Shown: one piece after another, positions 1 through 9,491 of the stretch
How the letters are laid out: each line of letters starts with the position of its first letter
Numbering within the stretch: position 1 is the first letter of the stretch
Assembly: GCA_003151745.1 (NCBI GenBank)
Contig: PLYJ01000057.1
Span: 1-36,237 of the forward strand
Reading direction: 5' to 3'
From: Bacteroidota bacterium
Lineage (GTDB): Bacteria > Bacteroidota > Bacteroidia > AKYH767-A > 2013-40CM-41-45
DNA length: 36,237 nucleotides
The notes under the pieces: model-generated
Databases searched by the model: none
Seen by the model: the letters and a program-made list of their open reading frames with translations, nothing else
What the model was told of the DNA's origin: nothing
Translations under genes and position numbers: made by a program

Positions 1-213
1 AGCTTTATCAGCCTTCAGTTATGAACAAATTAACGGTTATTAACAAAGAAAAAGAAGCAAAAAGAAATTTTACATCATCAATAACAAATGAATCGTATAT
101 TTAGCTTCACAAAATCCAGTCTAAAGATTGGGGTACACTACAGTTTATTTTATTACTGTGGCAGATGAGCATGAACAATGGGTGGGGAGGTTTGTGAAAG
201 AATGATAAAGATA
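1..213. other. Upstream non-coding region, nothing recognised
   Basis: I see no credible gene here. The longest ATG-started frame (from about 88) is only 26 codons and has no recognisable content. With the repeat at 214-293 and the leader up to 410, this makes about 400 nt of intergenic sequence before the first gene. Confidence 0.5.
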
Positions 214-293
214 GAACGCGGATTATCATGATGGTTATGATTTACACGGATAAGAATCATAATTTATCTTAATCATCATAACAATCCGCGTTC
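214..293. repeat. Long intergenic inverted repeat (GAACGCGGATT type)
   Basis: The outer arms GAACGCGGATT (214-224) and AATCCGCGTTC (283-293) are perfectly complementary over 11 bp. The inner parts (ATCATGATGGTTATGATT against AATCATAA and TCATCATAA) pair imperfectly, so the whole element can fold into one hairpin. Similar ATGATTATGATT hairpins bounded by CGCGGATT are, to my knowledge, common between genes in Bacteroidota. It lies upstream of the porin gene and is not obviously a terminator, because no T-tract follows directly. Confidence 0.75.
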
Positions 294-409
294 CATTTTT
301 TATCCTGCTTATGAATTAAACATCATTCCATGTTAATGACTTCATAATTAAGTCTGCTTTTGTAAGAGGCTTTTGTTTTTCTTTGCACCGCCAAATAAAG
401 GCAGGTGCT

Positions 410-1744
410 GTGCTCAGGAATAAAATTAAATCAATCAGTTATAAAGTTGCTTTTTCGTTGTTTCTCTTAGCAGCGCTAAATGTCCATGCGCAACAGGCAG
501 ACTCCACAAAGGATGAAAAGTGGAACCTGCACTTTCAACAAACGCTGATCGGGCAATATCATCCCACCTTTGCAGTTAAATATAGCGGCGCCAACAGTCT
601 TCAACCCGGCGCTGAAAATTCTCAATCATTAACTTCTACCCTATTCTTTGATACCAGGATTTGGAAAGGCGGTCAGCTCATTGTAAACCCTGAGCTGGCA
701 GGCGGCACAGGGTTGAGCAAGGTGCTTGGAGTTGCGGGTGCACTCAATGGTGAAACATACCGGGTTGGCAGCCCTGCACCTGATCTGTACTTTGGCCGTG
801 CATATATTCGCCAGCAGTTCAGTCTGGGCAATGATTCTGACAATGTGGAGGACGATATTAACCAGTTAAAAGGGAAGCAGCCTCCATCCTATATTTCAGT
901 TAACGCCGGTAAATTCAGCGTGGAGGATTTCTTTGATGCGAACACATACAGTCATGATCCACGCACCGATTTTTTTAACTGGGCATTGATGAGCGGCGGT
1001 GCATGGGATTATCCTGCCAACACACGAGGCTACACATGGGGAATAGTGATAGAACTGGTGCATCCTTCGTGGACATTCAGGATAAGCAGCGTGATGGAAC
1101 CTGAATTTGCAAACGGTCCGTTTATGGATATGCATATAAGCAAAGCACATTCGGAAACTTTAGAATACGGGAGAATATATAAGCTTAGCGGGAAGAAAGG
1201 CGCATGGCACCTTATTGGTTTCTTTAACCAGGCTCACATGGGCAGTTACAGGCAAACATTGAGTGATACAATTTATCATTTGGATGTTACCCAAACACGT
1301 TCTTATTCAAATACGAAAGCAGGTTTTCTTCTAACCGCCGAGCAGCAGGTGGGAAAAAACGCAGGTATATTTGCAAGAGTGAGCTATAACGACGGACAGA
1401 ACGAATCGTTTGCGTTTACTGAAATAGATCAATCCGTTTGTGGTGGTTATGTAATCTATGGAAAAGCATGGAAACGGGAGAATGATAAAGGTGAGATTGC
1501 TTTTGTTGTGAATGGAATATCCAATGTCCACAGAGCCTACCTTGCGGCAGGAGGATATGGTTTCATCATAGGTGACGGAGCATTAAATTACGGAAATGAA
1601 TGCATCCTTGAGGTGAATTATCTTGCACAAGTAACAAAGAATTTATGGTTGACCCCGGACTACCAGTTTGTTCTAAACCCTGCTTATAATAAGGACAGGG
1701 GCCCTGTGCATGTTTTTGGATTGAGGGTGCATATTGAATATTAA
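410..1744 (+). CDS. OprB-like carbohydrate porin, outer membrane
   Basis: Likely an outer-membrane beta-barrel of the carbohydrate-selective porin (OprB) family, for passive sugar or solute uptake. The protein has a signal peptide (hydrophobic SLFLLAALNVHA, then QQ), many alternating aromatic/polar strands, and the stretch SVEDFFDANTYSHDPRTDF near residue 180, which resembles the OprB family signature of N-terminal strands and first long loops. It ends in HIEY, an aromatic C-terminus typical of barrels. The frame opens at a TTG (383), but that TTG lies inside a promoter-like CTTTGCACCGCC stretch, so I prefer GTG 410, which leaves a compact signal peptide. No ATG is available. It stands alone, with 63 nt to the next frame. 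The substrate cannot be told. Confidence 0.7.
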   Translation: MLRNKIKSISYKVAFSLFLLAALNVHAQQADSTKDEKWNLHFQQTLIGQYHPTFAVKYSGANSLQPGAENSQSLTSTLFFDTRIWKGGQLIVNPELAGGTGLSKVLGVAGALNGETYRVGSPAPDLYFGRAYIRQQFSLGNDSDNVEDDINQLKGKQPPSYISVNAGKFSVEDFFDANTYSHDPRTDFFNWALMSGGAWDYPANTRGYTWGIVIELVHPSWTFRISSVMEPEFANGPFMDMHISKAHSETLEYGRIYKLSGKKGAWHLIGFFNQAHMGSYRQTLSDTIYHLDVTQTRSYSNTKAGFLLTAEQQVGKNAGIFARVSYNDGQNESFAFTEIDQSVCGGYVIYGKAWKRENDKGEIAFVVNGISNVHRAYLAAGGYGFIIGDGALNYGNECILEVNYLAQVTKNLWLTPDYQFVLNPAYNKDRGPVHVFGLRVHIEY

Positions 1745-1879
1745 CCTGTCTGCATTAAAACAAAAACAGAGGCCCTTTGAATTTAACATTTTCCTCCTGT
1801 TAGTATCTTGCCGGTTTTGATCACAATAGATTATGGTATTTTTGAGTACTTAGACTTCATTATAATTCGTAGTTCCCGA

Positions 1880-3172
1880 TTGAAAACAGGCAGTCTCATA
1901 AATCCTTTCTCTCACCTTGCAAATAAATTAAGGATTGGTTTATCATGGGCTATTCTCTTTATATGCATCTTCCCTCCCACTCCAACATCAGCACAAACCG
2001 CAACACTCGACAATTATCTTGAGCAAGGCATGCAGCGCAGCCCCCTTTTGAAAGATTACAATAATCAATTGCTGGCATTCGATGTGGACAGTGCGAAGAT
2101 ACGGGCTGCTTTGAAGCCTTTGATCTCGGTTAACAGTGCTATTATATATCCTCCTGTCATTAACGGCTATGGTTACGACCAAGGTGTTACGAATGGCGGG
2201 ACCTATGCAGCACTTGCAGGAATAAATCAACCACTTTTAACTAAACGGTTTAAAGAAACGCAGTTTGCATTCATTGGTTTGCAGAAACAAAGCGTTGCGA
2301 ACTTATATAAGATTAGTGAGCATGATCTAAGAAAGAACATTGCCGATCAGTATATTACTGCTTACCAGGATGCACAGCAGATCAGATTTTCAGAACAGGT
2401 GGATTCGCTGCTGCATCAAGAAATGGATTTGCTGAAGGCACAATCGGATGCCGGCATTTATAAGTTGTCTGACCTGCTTGCCTTCTCTATTGAAATGCAC
2501 ACCAATGAAATTGAAACGGAGCAGCAAAAGCAACAATATCGTGATGATGTGTTCGCACTGAACTTTATTAGCGGAATTTCAGACACTGCTCTTGTTCAAT
2601 TGGAAGTGCCTTCCATTCAATATCATTTAGCAGGTTCTGTATTCAACTCCCCGGTTTTCCTCAAGTTTACCATTGATTCTCTGACCATAGCAAATGGAAG
2701 AAGGATTGTTGATCTCAATTACCGCACGAAGCTGAATGCCTTTGCTGATGCAGGCCTGAATGCCGCTTTACCGCAGAACATTCCGAAGAATTTCGGTTTT
2801 AGCGTGGGGATGAGCTTATCAGTTCCTATTTATGACGGGCATCTTCGTCAGCTTGAATACAAGAAGCTTGGCTATGCTGAACAAACAAGAAAGAATTACC
2901 ACGACTTCTTAAGCGACCAAGTGAAGATTCGCACACAACAGCTTGAAGCAGAAAAGAAAGCAAACGATATTCTTCTGCAAAGACTGAAAGATGAAGAGGT
3001 GGATATGGAAAGTTTGCTTGAAATGAACAAGCGTCAGTTGAATACAGGAAGCATTTCTATCACTGATTATATTGTGAACCTCCGTAAGTATATAGATATG
3101 CAAAACAAGATTAAAACGGCTCAGGTGAAATCATATACTTTGATTAATGAGTACAATTATCTGGTATGGTAA
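1880..3172 (+). CDS. TolC-family outer membrane efflux protein
   Basis: Outer-membrane channel of a tripartite efflux pump. A signal peptide (LSWAILFICIFPPTPTSA, then Q) is followed by the OEP pattern of long amphipathic helices rich in Q, K, E and L. These include a helix with LRKNIADQYITAYQDAQQ and the closing repeat-like DYIVNLRKYIDMQNKIKTAQ. The open frame extends back to TTG 1808, but that part looks non-coding and sits on a TATCTTG promoter-like stretch. TTG 1880 gives a normal signal peptide, and no in-frame ATG exists before the mature region, so the start is uncertain. The fusion protein follows after 27 nt and the RND permease after that, so this is the first gene of an efflux operon. 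Confidence 0.82.
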   Translation: MKTGSLINPFSHLANKLRIGLSWAILFICIFPPTPTSAQTATLDNYLEQGMQRSPLLKDYNNQLLAFDVDSAKIRAALKPLISVNSAIIYPPVINGYGYDQGVTNGGTYAALAGINQPLLTKRFKETQFAFIGLQKQSVANLYKISEHDLRKNIADQYITAYQDAQQIRFSEQVDSLLHQEMDLLKAQSDAGIYKLSDLLAFSIEMHTNEIETEQQKQQYRDDVFALNFISGISDTALVQLEVPSIQYHLAGSVFNSPVFLKFTIDSLTIANGRRIVDLNYRTKLNAFADAGLNAALPQNIPKNFGFSVGMSLSVPIYDGHLRQLEYKKLGYAEQTRKNYHDFLSDQVKIRTQQLEAEKKANDILLQRLKDEEVDMESLLEMNKRQLNTGSISITDYIVNLRKYIDMQNKIKTAQVKSYTLINEYNYLVW

Positions 3173-3199
3173 AATGAACTCTTATCCATCATATATAAA

Positions 3200-4126
3200 A
3201 TGAAACTAAATAGTAATATACTAATCCTTGCATTCATTGTTGCTACCTTAAGCAGTTGCAATCACAGTGCAAAAAGCAATGAAGGTGATGATGAAAATGC
3301 CAAGGCACGCACGCCTGTGACAGTGATAAGCATCAGCAAGGAAGATATATCTTCAACCGTTACGCTGAATGCGTCTTCTTCTTTTTTGAAAAAGAGCACG
3401 TTGAAGTCACCCGTCGCAGGATACATTAAAGAAATCAATGTTAAAATTGGAGAACATGTTAAAACAGGGCAACCCGTTTTCACGATGCAGACAAAAGAAG
3501 CGGCTGCTTATAAAAATCTAAAGTTGAAGGACAGTACATTTAATTATTCAGGCATGATTCATGTTAGGGCGAATAGCGACGGCGTTGTAAACAACCTTCC
3601 TCACGTTGCCGGTGATTATGTGCAGGAGGGTGATGAGCTATGCTCTATGGCGGAACAAAGCAGTCTTGTGTTTCTGCTTGAAGTGCCTTATGAAATGCAT
3701 CAATACGTAGAGATGAATAAGCTGTGCACCATTACGCTGCCTGATGGAAGAACGATAGCTGCTAAAATTGAATCGAAACTTTCTAACATGGATTCCGCTT
3801 CACAGACTGAACGCTATGTGATTCGACCTTCCTCTGCAGAAAACATTCCAGAGAACCTGCTCGCTTCCATCCTGATCGTGAAAACAAAAAAAGAAAAAAC
3901 AGTTACACTTCCAAAGGATGCCGTGCTTTCTAATGAAACCCAAACGGAATACTGGGTAATGAAAATTGTAAATGACAGCTTGGCTATTAAGATACCTGTT
4001 CACACAGGCATACGAAGTGACAACAAAATTGAAATAACAGAACCGGCATTTACCGAAAAGGACAGGTTTGTTTCATCCGGCAGCTATGGTTTGCCGGACA
4101 GTGCATTTGTTACCATAACCAAGTAA
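3200..4126 (+). CDS. RND efflux periplasmic adaptor (membrane fusion) lipoprotein
   Basis: Adaptor linking the RND pump to the TolC channel. It has a lipoprotein signal with lipobox LSSC (Cys20), then the two halves of a biotinyl-lipoyl-like domain: SPVAGYIKEINVKIGEHVKTG near residues 73-93, and IHVRANSDGVVNNLPHVAG with DYVQEGDEL further on. A beta-barrel and membrane-proximal domain follow. At 308 residues it is short. Only about 20 residues (KLKDSTFNYSGM region) separate the lipoyl halves, so the usual alpha-helical hairpin that touches TolC is essentially missing. It ends 9 nt before the RND gene. The family assignment is firm; no metal-binding motif was seen, so the substrate is unknown. 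Confidence 0.85.
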   Translation: MKLNSNILILAFIVATLSSCNHSAKSNEGDDENAKARTPVTVISISKEDISSTVTLNASSSFLKKSTLKSPVAGYIKEINVKIGEHVKTGQPVFTMQTKEAAAYKNLKLKDSTFNYSGMIHVRANSDGVVNNLPHVAGDYVQEGDELCSMAEQSSLVFLLEVPYEMHQYVEMNKLCTITLPDGRTIAAKIESKLSNMDSASQTERYVIRPSSAENIPENLLASILIVKTKKEKTVTLPKDAVLSNETQTEYWVMKIVNDSLAIKIPVHTGIRSDNKIEITEPAFTEKDRFVSSGSYGLPDSAFVTITK

Positions 4127-4135
4127 TCAGAAAAG

Positions 4136-7100
4136 ATGAAACTTTTTTTTTATACGCATCGCAATCCTGTTTCCTTCGTTCTTGCATTCACCATCATTGT
4201 AGGAATGCTTGTTTACTCGAAGATACAGGTTTCTCTTTTCCCACAAGTCACTTTCCCGAAAATTAAAATCATTGCCGACAACGGAGAACAACCCGTTGAA
4301 AAGATGATGATAACGGTGACGAAGCCGCTGGAGAATGCGATCAAGCAGGTGCAGGGATTAAAGCTGGTGCGGTCAGCAACAAGCCGCGGCAGCTGTGAAA
4401 TATCTGCCTTCTTCGACTGGGGATTGAACATTGATCTTACCCAACAGATGCTGGAGTCACGCATCAACCAGGTGAGGAACGAGCTACCTCTCTCCGTCAA
4501 CATACAGGTAGTGAAAATGAATCCCTCCGTGCTGCCCGTCATGGGTTATTCGTTAGCGAGCAAAACAAAAAGCCTGATTGAATTGAAGCTTATCGGGACG
4601 AATACTATTCGGCCTTATCTCTCGCAGGTGGAAGGAGTAGCCAATGTGCGAATCATGGGCGGTAAGACGAAAGAATACCGTGCTGAATTGAAAGTGCAAA
4701 AGATGAGTGAGCTGGGAATTACTCCGCAGCAGGTAAGCGATGCAATGAGCAAGACAAATTTCATTCAGTCGAACGGTTATCTCACTGATTACAGAAGGTT
4801 GTATCTCACACTTACTGATGAATCAGTTCATAATACGGAGGATCTCGAAAATCTTGTCATAAAGAATGACGGGAAGCGTCTTATTCTTCTCAAAGATGTT
4901 GCCGACGTAAATATTAAAGAGAAAATAGAATATATAAAGGTCAATGCAAACGGGGAAGAAGGAGTATTGGTAAATGTGGTGAAGCAGCCGGATGCAAACA
5001 TGACTGAAGTATCAGGTAGCATAGAACAGAAAATTACTGAACTGAAAAATATTTTACCGAAAGATGTAAAGCTTGTTCCCTACTATAATCAGAATGATTT
5101 TGTATCGGAAGCTATTACAAGTGTGCGCGACTGTATTGGTATTGGTTTATTTCTTGCCATTATTGTCACTGTTATCTTCCTTCGTTCCGTTCGGGCAAGT
5201 GCAACTGTATTAATTACTATTCCACTAACGCTTGCTTTAACGCTTATTGTGTTGTATTGCGTTGGCTACAATCTCAACATCATGACGCTTGGCGCCTTAG
5301 CCGCTTCCATCGGGTTAATTATTGATGATGCTATTGTAGTTGTCGAGCAAATTCATCGCACACACGAAGAGCATCCCGAAGAAACTGCAAAAGAAGTTGT
5401 ACACAAATCTGTTCACTACCTGCTTCCTGCTATGATCAGTTCGTCGCTTAGCACGATGGTTATTTTCTTTCCATTTATATTGATGAGCGGTTTTGCCGGT
5501 GCTTACTTCAGCGTACTTGCAAATACCATGATTATCACGTTAGGCTGTTCATTCCTGGTAACGTGGATCGGACTTCCTGTCATCTATCTTATTCTTTCTC
5601 CGCAAACGCCTTCAATAAAGGATAAACCCGTTGAATTAAAGAAACGCACATGGGTTTTATTTTTCATTAAGCGTCCTATCATCAGCATTCTTTTCATACT
5701 CATTTTAGGAGGGGCTGCATGGTTTGCTTATGCCCATCTGGAGACAGGTTTCTTTCCGGAGATGGATGAAGGTGCTATTGTACTTGATTTCAAATCTCCT
5801 CCCGGCACTGCACTGGATGAGACAGACCGCATGTGTCGCGAGATGGAGAAGATCATTAAGACTATTCCTGAAGTAGATCACTACAGCCGCAGGACGGGAA
5901 CTGAAATGGGATTCTTTATCACTGAGCCAAACAAAGGTGACTACCTGATACAGCTTAAAGACCAACGTAAGCGCAGCACTGATGAGGTGATAGATGACAT
6001 ACGGATAAAAATTAAAGCCACACAGCCTGCCTTGCAAATTGAATTCGGCCAGGTGATGGAAGATATGCTCGGTGATTTAGTGGGCACTGCACAACCTGTA
6101 GAGATCAAAGTGTTTGGTGATAATCCGCAGCGGCTGCAATCATACGCTGTTACCATTGCGAAATTAATAGATACGATTCCCGGAATTACGGATGTGTTTA
6201 GCGGAATTATTATTGCAGGACCTTCTGTTGATATTAATCCTAATAGTCCGGAGCTTGCAAGATTTAATCTCACCCCTGCTGACCTGCAATTTCAGCTACA
6301 AACACAATTAGAAGGCAACATTATTGGCAACGTCCTGGAAAAAGAACAGCTCACCAATATACGTATGATTTATCCCGACAGACGCTATGCCAATCTGCAG
6401 GGATTAAGTCACACTTCTGTCTTCACGGCTGACGGACATCTGCAACCGGTAGAGAAATTCGTTGACCTGCGGATTGATACCGGCATTGCAGAAATACAAC
6501 GTGAAAATTCACAAAGCATGTTGTCCATTACAGCCAGGCTTAATAATCGTGACCTTGGCAGCGCGATGGCTGCAATTCAGAATGCAATTAAAGCAAATGT
6601 TCAGTTGCCGCTTGGTTATCATATTGATTATGGCGGAGCATATAAAGAACAACAACAGTCGTTCAAAGAATTGCTCACCATTCTTATCAGTGCCATCATG
6701 CTGGTGTTTGCAGTTATACTCTTTATGTTTCGCGATTACAGAGCATCTGCAATCATCGTGTTTATCTCCATTCTGGGATTGACAGGAAGCATACTAGCAC
6801 TATATATAACAGGTACTCCTTTAAATGTCGGCAGCTACACAGGCATTATTATGATCGTTGGAATTATCGGGGAGAACGCCATTTTCACCTTCCAGCAATT
6901 CAGAACCAACCTTATTGAAGGCAACGTAGATGATGCAATCAGTTTTGCCATCTCAACAAGATTAAGACCTAAGCTGATGACTGCCACAGGCGCTATCATT
7001 GCATTAATGCCTTTGGCACTTGGAATTGGCAGAGGAGCTATTCTTCACCAGCCATTAGCGATTGCGGTAATAGGAGGCTTTCTGATAGCCTTACCGATGC

Positions 7101-7150
7101 TGTTGATTGTGCTGCCTACTTTGCTGCGAATTGCGTACAGGAAAAAGTAA
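4136..7150 (+). CDS. RND-family efflux permease (AcrB/MexB/CusA-type)
   Basis: Inner-membrane proton-driven exporter, 1004 residues, close to the family length. It begins with the usual first transmembrane helix (PVSFVLAFTIIVGMLVY) and the PQVTFPKIKI stretch. TM4 carries GLIIDDAIVVVE (393-404) with the adjacent aspartates D397/D398 equivalent to AcrB D407/D408, the proton-relay pair. TM10 reads GENAIFTF, with Glu913 where AcrB has its relay lysine; an acidic residue here is more like the heavy-metal (CusA/CzcA) branch, while the DD pair is more like the HAE1 branch. Last gene of the TolC-adaptor-pump operon. Drug, lipid or metal substrate cannot be decided from sequence. Confidence 0.92.
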   Translation: MKLFFYTHRNPVSFVLAFTIIVGMLVYSKIQVSLFPQVTFPKIKIIADNGEQPVEKMMITVTKPLENAIKQVQGLKLVRSATSRGSCEISAFFDWGLNIDLTQQMLESRINQVRNELPLSVNIQVVKMNPSVLPVMGYSLASKTKSLIELKLIGTNTIRPYLSQVEGVANVRIMGGKTKEYRAELKVQKMSELGITPQQVSDAMSKTNFIQSNGYLTDYRRLYLTLTDESVHNTEDLENLVIKNDGKRLILLKDVADVNIKEKIEYIKVNANGEEGVLVNVVKQPDANMTEVSGSIEQKITELKNILPKDVKLVPYYNQNDFVSEAITSVRDCIGIGLFLAIIVTVIFLRSVRASATVLITIPLTLALTLIVLYCVGYNLNIMTLGALAASIGLIIDDAIVVVEQIHRTHEEHPEETAKEVVHKSVHYLLPAMISSSLSTMVIFFPFILMSGFAGAYFSVLANTMIITLGCSFLVTWIGLPVIYLILSPQTPSIKDKPVELKKRTWVLFFIKRPIISILFILILGGAAWFAYAHLETGFFPEMDEGAIVLDFKSPPGTALDETDRMCREMEKIIKTIPEVDHYSRRTGTEMGFFITEPNKGDYLIQLKDQRKRSTDEVIDDIRIKIKATQPALQIEFGQVMEDMLGDLVGTAQPVEIKVFGDNPQRLQSYAVTIAKLIDTIPGITDVFSGIIIAGPSVDINPNSPELARFNLTPADLQFQLQTQLEGNIIGNVLEKEQLTNIRMIYPDRRYANLQGLSHTSVFTADGHLQPVEKFVDLRIDTGIAEIQRENSQSMLSITARLNNRDLGSAMAAIQNAIKANVQLPLGYHIDYGGAYKEQQQSFKELLTILISAIMLVFAVILFMFRDYRASAIIVFISILGLTGSILALYITGTPLNVGSYTGIIMIVGIIGENAIFTFQQFRTNLIEGNVDDAISFAISTRLRPKLMTATGAIIALMPLALGIGRGAILHQPLAIAVIGGFLIALPMLLIVLPTLLRIAYRKK

Positions 7151-7216
7151 CAAAAACAGGAAATTCAATTCATTTCTTTCGCTTATCTTTCGATTCAATA
7201 ACTTCAATCACCCTCT

Positions 7217-8341
7217 ATGAAAAACTTTCTACTCCTTATTGTCTTCATGTTTGCTGCCAAGGCGTATTCACAAAACGGATGTTGTGTCAATATATACACA
7301 AGCCATGACACTGTTGTCTGCGGGGATAGCGTGCAATTGCATGCGACATTCAATAGTATAGCTCAACTTTTATGCACCACTGTTGGCACCCCGCTAAATC
7401 AAAATGATTATTTCGCAACACAATTTACTATCAACGGATCTTTATCTGAAGGTGATCTGGAAGGATGTGGACAAGGGGCTAAACTTATTATTTCAGTTAT
7501 TGATTCAGTCTATTTGCATGCGTGGAGTAATAATAATGTAAATTATGGGCAGCTAAATCAATTTCAAAATGGTGTGGGGAATTGTCAAGCACATGCTGAA
7601 AATGATTTTCAATTTAACCTTGCAAATCCTCTATAAGTTGACAGCGCAGCAAGCATGCTGACAAACAGAATTCCTGACGGTGATTTTATCCTTGCTTATT
7701 CTTTTGAGCACGATGACTACTCATCACTTAATCCCGTTCTGGCAGTTGCATTCAATAACATTGGATTTACCGCGTTCGATACTCTTTCTAACGTGCCTTT
7801 CATTTTCTTCGTGCAGAAAGGCAAACTAAATACAGCACAGGAAACGATTGGATTAAATGCATCCACCACCATTTCATTACAGGCAACTATGAACTCATCT
7901 GCTTCCATTTCGAACATAGTGTTTTCATGGTTTCCGGGAAGTACGCTTAATGATTCAACCATTCAATCACCTAAAGCATTGCCAACTGACACTGCTAAAT
8001 ACTATGTATCCGCAATTGATACCCTTCTGCATTGTTCTTCACTGGATTCAGTAACTGTTAATTATGATTGTGCTTCAGCAATTAACGAGCTAATACTTTC
8101 TGATGAAGTGCAGGTATTCCCTAATCCGTCATCCGATTACTTCATTATAAAGAGTTCCTCTTTGAAACTAAAGAATGTCTGTCTTTTTAATACCATAGGG
8201 CAATATGTCATGGAAACTGATGCACATAATTCATTGAGCCTAAGCATTAATACCATCTTGCTTGCTGAAGGGATATATTTTCTTCGGATTCAAACTGATA
8301 AAGGAGTGCTTAACAAAAAGGTTATCGTGATGAAGAAATAA
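7217..8341 (+). pseudogene. T9SS cargo protein split by an in-frame stop codon
   Basis: A single reading frame runs from ATG 7217 to the stop at 8341 (374 codons) and is broken only by TAA at 7634-7636 (codon 140). The downstream part is in the same frame and continues through VDSAAS to Met 7655. The first half has a signal peptide (FLLLIVFMFAAKAYSQ) and a Cys-rich start (NGCCVNIYTSHDTVVCGDSVQL). The second half has an immunoglobulin-like region (SFSWFPGSTLNDS-type pattern, here IVFSWFPGSTLND) and ends in a type A T9SS sorting domain: VFPNPSSDYFII, then GIYFLRIQTDKGVLNKKVIV. It may be a recent nonsense mutation, a sequencing error or a readthrough case. Function unknown. Confidence 0.75.
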
Positions 8342-8369
8342 CACGACAAATTAATAACCATGAATTTTG

Positions 8370-8377
8370 TAATTTTG
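8370..8377 (+). promoter_or_regulatory. Bacteroidota -7 box upstream of first PepSY-like gene
   Basis: TAATTTTG matches TAnnTTTG exactly and lies 23 nt before the ATG at 8401. No clear -33 TTTG was found at the expected distance. Confidence 0.5.
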
Positions 8378-8400
8378 TACCTTACAAATAACAAAACTAA

Positions 8401-8859
8401 ATGAAAATGAAATCAATCAGTATAATGCTTATTGCGGGTTTATTAATCTGCTCTGCAACATTTGCTCAAAAGCTGACAGCGGATAAAGTTCCTGCTGCGG
8501 TCAGGAACGCTTTCAAGGCAAAGTTTCCTAAAGTAACGAATGCAAAATGGGCAATGGAAGATAAGACTGAATATGAAGCAAAGTTCACGTTGGACAGTGC
8601 GAAACATTCTGCTTCTTTTGATAAAGATGGCAAATGGTTAGAAACAGAAACCGAAATTGAAATTGCTAAGCTTCCGCAAGAGGTTTCGGGTTCTATTTTA
8701 AAGAATTTTCCTGCCTATAAAATTAAAGAAGCCGCGCAGCTCCAAAAGCCCGGCAATGCTAACCTCTATGAAGTAGAGCTTGTTAAAGGCAATGAAACGA
8801 TTGAAGTTCAACTGAAGGATACCGGAGAGATAGTAAATAAAAGCGTTGAGAAAGGATGA
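8401..8859 (+). CDS. Secreted PepSY-like protein (DUF2874 type), copy 1
   Basis: Small exported protein of 152 residues, signal peptide ending SATFAQ. The mature part has two PepSY-like halves: VPAAVRNAFKAKFPKVTNAKW...EYEAKF...SASFDKDGKWLETE, then LPQEVSGSILKNFPAYKIKEA...YEVELVKGNETIEVQLKDTGEI. This matches the PepSY-like DUF2874 family, common in Bacteroidota and once called beta-lactamase-inhibitor-like. The role is unknown; the fold suggests protein or peptide binding in the periplasm. A clearly related paralogue follows 138 nt downstream. Its own -7 box and a weak terminator suggest it is monocistronic. Confidence 0.85.
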   Translation: MKMKSISIMLIAGLLICSATFAQKLTADKVPAAVRNAFKAKFPKVTNAKWAMEDKTEYEAKFTLDSAKHSASFDKDGKWLETETEIEIAKLPQEVSGSILKNFPAYKIKEAAQLQKPGNANLYEVELVKGNETIEVQLKDTGEIVNKSVEKG

Positions 8860-8873
8860 TCCTTTTTACGCGC

Positions 8874-8899
8874 AGGCAGCCATACTTATTCATCTGCCT
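8874..8899 (+). terminator. Weak intrinsic terminator after copy 1
   Basis: AGGCAG (8874-8879) and CTGCCT (8894-8899) form a 6-bp stem with a 14-nt loop, followed by TCTTTTATAT. It is short, so only a modest terminator. Confidence 0.4.
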
Positions 8900-8966
8900 T
8901 CTTTTATATATTAGTGCGTCAAATCACTTGCTGAAAGCCTGAGTTGGAGGACTAAATTATTTTTTG

Positions 8967-8974
8967 TAACTTTG
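8967..8974 (+). promoter_or_regulatory. Bacteroidota promoter upstream of second PepSY-like gene
   Basis: TAACTTTG is an exact TAnnTTTG -7 box, 23 nt before ATG 8998. GTTG at 8943-8946 sits 20 nt upstream, the right distance for the -33 element. This is one of the better complete promoters in the window. Confidence 0.6.
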
Positions 8975-8997
8975 CTTTTCACACTACTATTAAGACA

Positions 8998-9471
8998 ATG
9001 AAAATGAAACTGAGATCATTTATTCTAATGCTAACTGCATTTCTATGTGTAAGTACAGCATTATTAGCGCAGCAAATTACTGAAGATAAAATTCCGATAC
9101 CTGTTCAACGGACTTTCTTCATCAAGTTTCCGCAAGCGAAGGATAAGAAATGGGAAACGAAAGATATGGCTGTATATAAGGTAAGCTTTAACGACAACAA
9201 TGCATTGCGCTCCGCTTCATTTAATAAAGAAGGTAATTGGTTTCAAACAGAGTCTGAGATTGAAGTATCAATGATTCCCGAAGTAGTCTCAAAAACTGTT
9301 ACTGCCCATTTGCCCGAATATAAAGTAAAGTCTGCTAACATCATTGACACGTTTTATGACGGCGAGCTTTATGAGTTAGTTTTAACGAAAGATAAGGTTT
9401 ACAAAGAGATTAAGCTAAAGCCAAATGGTCAGATAGTGAGCAAGTCTCTTGACATGCCTGTTAAGGATTGA
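8998..9471 (+). CDS. Secreted PepSY-like protein (DUF2874 type), copy 2
   Basis: Paralogue of the gene at 8401, 157 residues, with the same plan: signal peptide ending ALLAQ, then IPIPVQRTFFIKFPQAKDKKW, SASFNKEGNWFQTESEIEVSMIPE and a second half ending LYELVLTKDKVYKEIKLKPNG. Sequence identity is moderate but the motif order is the same, so this is an old tandem duplication. It starts with MKMK like copy 1. The SDR gene follows after 20 nt and could be cotranscribed. Function unknown. Confidence 0.85.
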   Translation: MKMKLRSFILMLTAFLCVSTALLAQQITEDKIPIPVQRTFFIKFPQAKDKKWETKDMAVYKVSFNDNNALRSASFNKEGNWFQTESEIEVSMIPEVVSKTVTAHLPEYKVKSANIIDTFYDGELYELVLTKDKVYKEIKLKPNGQIVSKSLDMPVKD

Positions 9472-9491
9472 GATAGTATCCCCTTGATTTT

